From contig JAJZNY010000368.1 in assembly GCA_021852245.1 (NCBI GenBank), positions 1-7,404 on the forward strand: a DNA stretch of 7,404 nt, read 5' to 3'. This document shows, in pieces, positions 6,397 through 7,404 of the stretch. The notes under the pieces are model-generated. The model searched no databases. It was not told where the DNA came from and was given only the letters and a program-made list of their open reading frames with translations. Numbering within the stretch: the stretch's first letter is position 1; each line of letters begins with the position of its first letter. Source of the DNA: Planctomycetota bacterium (lineage in GTDB: Bacteria > Planctomycetota > Phycisphaerae > WQYP01). Position numbers and translations under genes: made by a program.

Positions 6397-6420
6397 TGAT
6401 GAAGCGGCGCCGGTGGTATC
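6367..6420 (+). repeat. Inverted repeat bridging the end of the cold-shock gene and the kinase start region
   Basis: GATACC (6367-6372) pairs with GGTATC (6415-6420), and GGCGCC (6375-6380) pairs with GGCGCC (6406-6411). This gives 12 base pairs interrupted by a 2x3 internal loop, with a 25-nt apical loop (6381-6405) containing the csp stop codon. The only Shine-Dalgarno-like sequence for the kinase, GGTGG (6412-6416), lies in the 3' arm and internal loop, and ATG 6424 starts 4 nt after the stem. Ribosomes finishing csp would disrupt the stem, so translational coupling is a reasonable inference. Confidence 0.4.
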
Positions 6421-6423
6421 ACC

Positions 6424-7215
6424 ATGATGAGCCAATCCAACCTCACGCCACCGTCCGGACCCGACCCATCCTCTGTTCAGGACGCCAATCGACGCGAATC
6501 GGAGCGCGTGTTTCGCCTGCATCAGCTGGCCAAGCTCGGCGAACTGGCCGGTGGTCTGGCACATGAGCTTAAAAATCCCCTCTCGACCATCAAGCTGAAT
6601 CTGCAACTGCTGCAGGAAGATCTGGCGGACGCACCCGGGCTCGAGCAGAGCCGGATGCGCATTCAGACTCTTCGCCGCGAAGTGGACCGCCTCCATCAGA
6701 CGCTGGATTCTTTTCTCAAATTTGCCGGCCGGATTGAACTGGATCGTCGCCCCGTGCAGGTTCATTACATCATCCGGGACATGATTGATTTTTTCGCCCC
6801 GCAGGCCGCCGCCCATCAGGTGCGGGTACACGCCAGCCTCATGGATCAGGATCTGACGGCAAATCTCGATGCCAATCTCTTCAAGCAGGCCCTGCTGAAC
6901 ATGATGCTCAACGCGGTGCAGGCCATGCCCCATGGAGGCGAGCTGATCATCCGTACGGCTGTTCATGATTCCACATTAATTCTGGATGTTGCCGATACCG
7001 GTGTCGGCATACCGCCATCGCAGATCCCGCATCTTTTCGAGGCATTCTATACCACCAAAAAGGGGGGCACCGGCCTGGGATTGGCCATGACGCGCCGCAT
7101 CATCGAAGAGCACGGCGGACATATCAGCGTCTGGAGTGAACCGGGGCATGGGACGAATTTTCGGGTGGAGTTACCTCTCGGTGGCGCCGTGGTAACATCT
7201 CCCCGTGCGGATTGA
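6424..7215 (+). CDS. Soluble NtrB/AtoS-type histidine kinase lacking an input domain
   Basis: This is a 263-residue cytoplasmic histidine kinase made almost entirely of the transmitter core. A polar N-terminal stretch of about 30 residues leads straight into the HisKA helix LAKLGELAGGLAHELKNPL, with phospho-acceptor H47 in an AHELKNP box like that of NtrB, AtoS and ZraS. The helical hairpin runs to about residue 105. The ATPase domain has N163 in LLNMMLNAVQAMP, D191 in DTGVGIP, the FYTTKKGGTGLGL lid (209-220) and a closing GTNFRVELPL. No transmembrane segment, PAS or GAF domain is present, so the signal must arrive through a partner protein or through the short N-terminus. Such kinases usually pair with sigma54-activating response regulators, but none is in the window. 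I chose ATG 6424, with a neighbouring ATG at 6427 also possible. The Shine-Dalgarno is weak (GGTGG, 7 nt upstream). The downstream HAD gene begins 43 bp after the stop. Confidence 0.93.
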   Translation: MMSQSNLTPPSGPDPSSVQDANRRESERVFRLHQLAKLGELAGGLAHELKNPLSTIKLNLQLLQEDLADAPGLEQSRMRIQTLRREVDRLHQTLDSFLKFAGRIELDRRPVQVHYIIRDMIDFFAPQAAAHQVRVHASLMDQDLTANLDANLFKQALLNMMLNAVQAMPHGGELIIRTAVHDSTLILDVADTGVGIPPSQIPHLFEAFYTTKKGGTGLGLAMTRRIIEEHGGHISVWSEPGHGTNFRVELPLGGAVVTSPRAD

Positions 7216-7258
7216 ATGGTCATATCCGCCCAGCGGGTCTTGGCAGGAGCTGCCCACC

Positions 7259-7404
7259 ATGGCGATTGAGATGTTGGTTTCCGATGTTGACGGCACCCTG
7301 CTTGAGCAGGATAAGACGATCTCGCGTCGGACGATGGATGCGGTCGCCGCCGTGCGCTCCCGTGGCATTCGCTTTACCGTCATCAGCGGACGGCCGCCGC
7401 GCGG
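7259..7404 (+). CDS. Cof-type HAD-superfamily phosphatase, N-terminal fragment
   Basis: Only the first 48 codons lie in the window. They show HAD motif I, VSDVDGTLL (7-15), with the nucleophile D9 and the acid/base D11, and then the motif II region FTVISGRPPRG (39-49, with the last codon incomplete at the edge), in which S43 sits in the ISGRPP context typical of Cof/YbjI-like sugar-phosphate or flavin-nucleotide phosphatases. These are cytosolic Mg-dependent enzymes of about 260-290 residues, and the substrate cannot be inferred from this fragment. ATG 7259 is preceded by AGGAG (7245-7249) at 9 nt, which supports this start. The same frame is open from GTG 7205, which would overlap the end of the kinase gene and add 18 residues not expected before the buried first strand. 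Sucrose-phosphate or mannosyl-phosphoglycerate phosphatases are other members of the class. Confidence 0.88.
   Translation, partial: MAIEMLVSDVDGTLLEQDKTISRRTMDAVAAVRSRGIRFTVISGRPPR

Noticed and set aside
5905..6966. Minus-strand 353-codon ORF across csp and the second kinase
   Set aside because: It is antisense to two genes with clear motifs and strong start signals, and it resembles no family I know.
7205..7258. GTG 7205 as the HAD phosphatase start
   Set aside because: It would add 18 residues before the conserved first strand, while ATG 7259 has a good AGGAG at proper spacing. It remains a minor alternative.

Overview
The window reads as a compact stretch of a bacterial chromosome carrying housekeeping genes, with moderately high GC. 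Seven genes are well supported, one more is clear but cut by the right edge, and one tiny ORF is doubtful. Nothing looks mobile: I see no transposase, integrase, phage gene, CRISPR array, tRNA or rRNA. The protein styles (a class IV aminotransferase of the compact IlvE type, a PhoR-like kinase, weak or absent Shine-Dalgarno sites on several genes) would fit a planctomycete-like or related free-living Gram-negative lineage. That placement is inference, because no single marker here settles it.

Layout. Bases 1-500 hold the N-terminal two thirds or less of a leftward branched-chain amino acid aminotransferase (ilvE-like). It is divergent from a membrane-anchored PhoR-type sensor kinase (604-2046), and the roughly 100 bp between them contains a good leftward promoter. 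Shikimate kinase (aroK, 2164-2724) follows in the same direction as the kinase. Then comes about 570 bp with no convincing gene (2725-3298). Its left end carries a textbook intrinsic terminator that works only for leftward transcription, plus a 36-codon leftward ORF ending just before that terminator. A strong sigma70-type promoter (3299-3326) opens the classic rpsO-pnp pair: ribosomal protein S15 (3411-3677) and polynucleotide phosphorylase (3860-5989), separated by two hairpins. Two further tandem hairpins separate pnp from a cold-shock-domain protein (6127-6396). This is followed closely by a soluble NtrB-like histidine kinase without a sensor domain (6424-7215) and the start of a Cof-type HAD phosphatase (7259 onward).

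How the genes relate. ilvE and aroK belong to amino acid biosynthesis (branched-chain and aromatic). The rpsO-pnp-csp block is a translation, RNA-decay and cold-adaptation cluster. PNPase and cold-shock proteins are both RNA-structure-handling factors in cold-adapting bacteria, so the structured spacers between these genes are plausible sites of post-transcriptional control. Neither kinase has a response regulator inside the window. The csp-kinase-HAD genes are separated by 27 and 43 bp and are probably co-transcribed.

No obviously undescribed system is present. The points worth a second look are the leftward terminator and mini-ORF in the empty region, the mutually exclusive hairpins between pnp and csp, and an inverted repeat that could hide the ribosome binding site of the second kinase.
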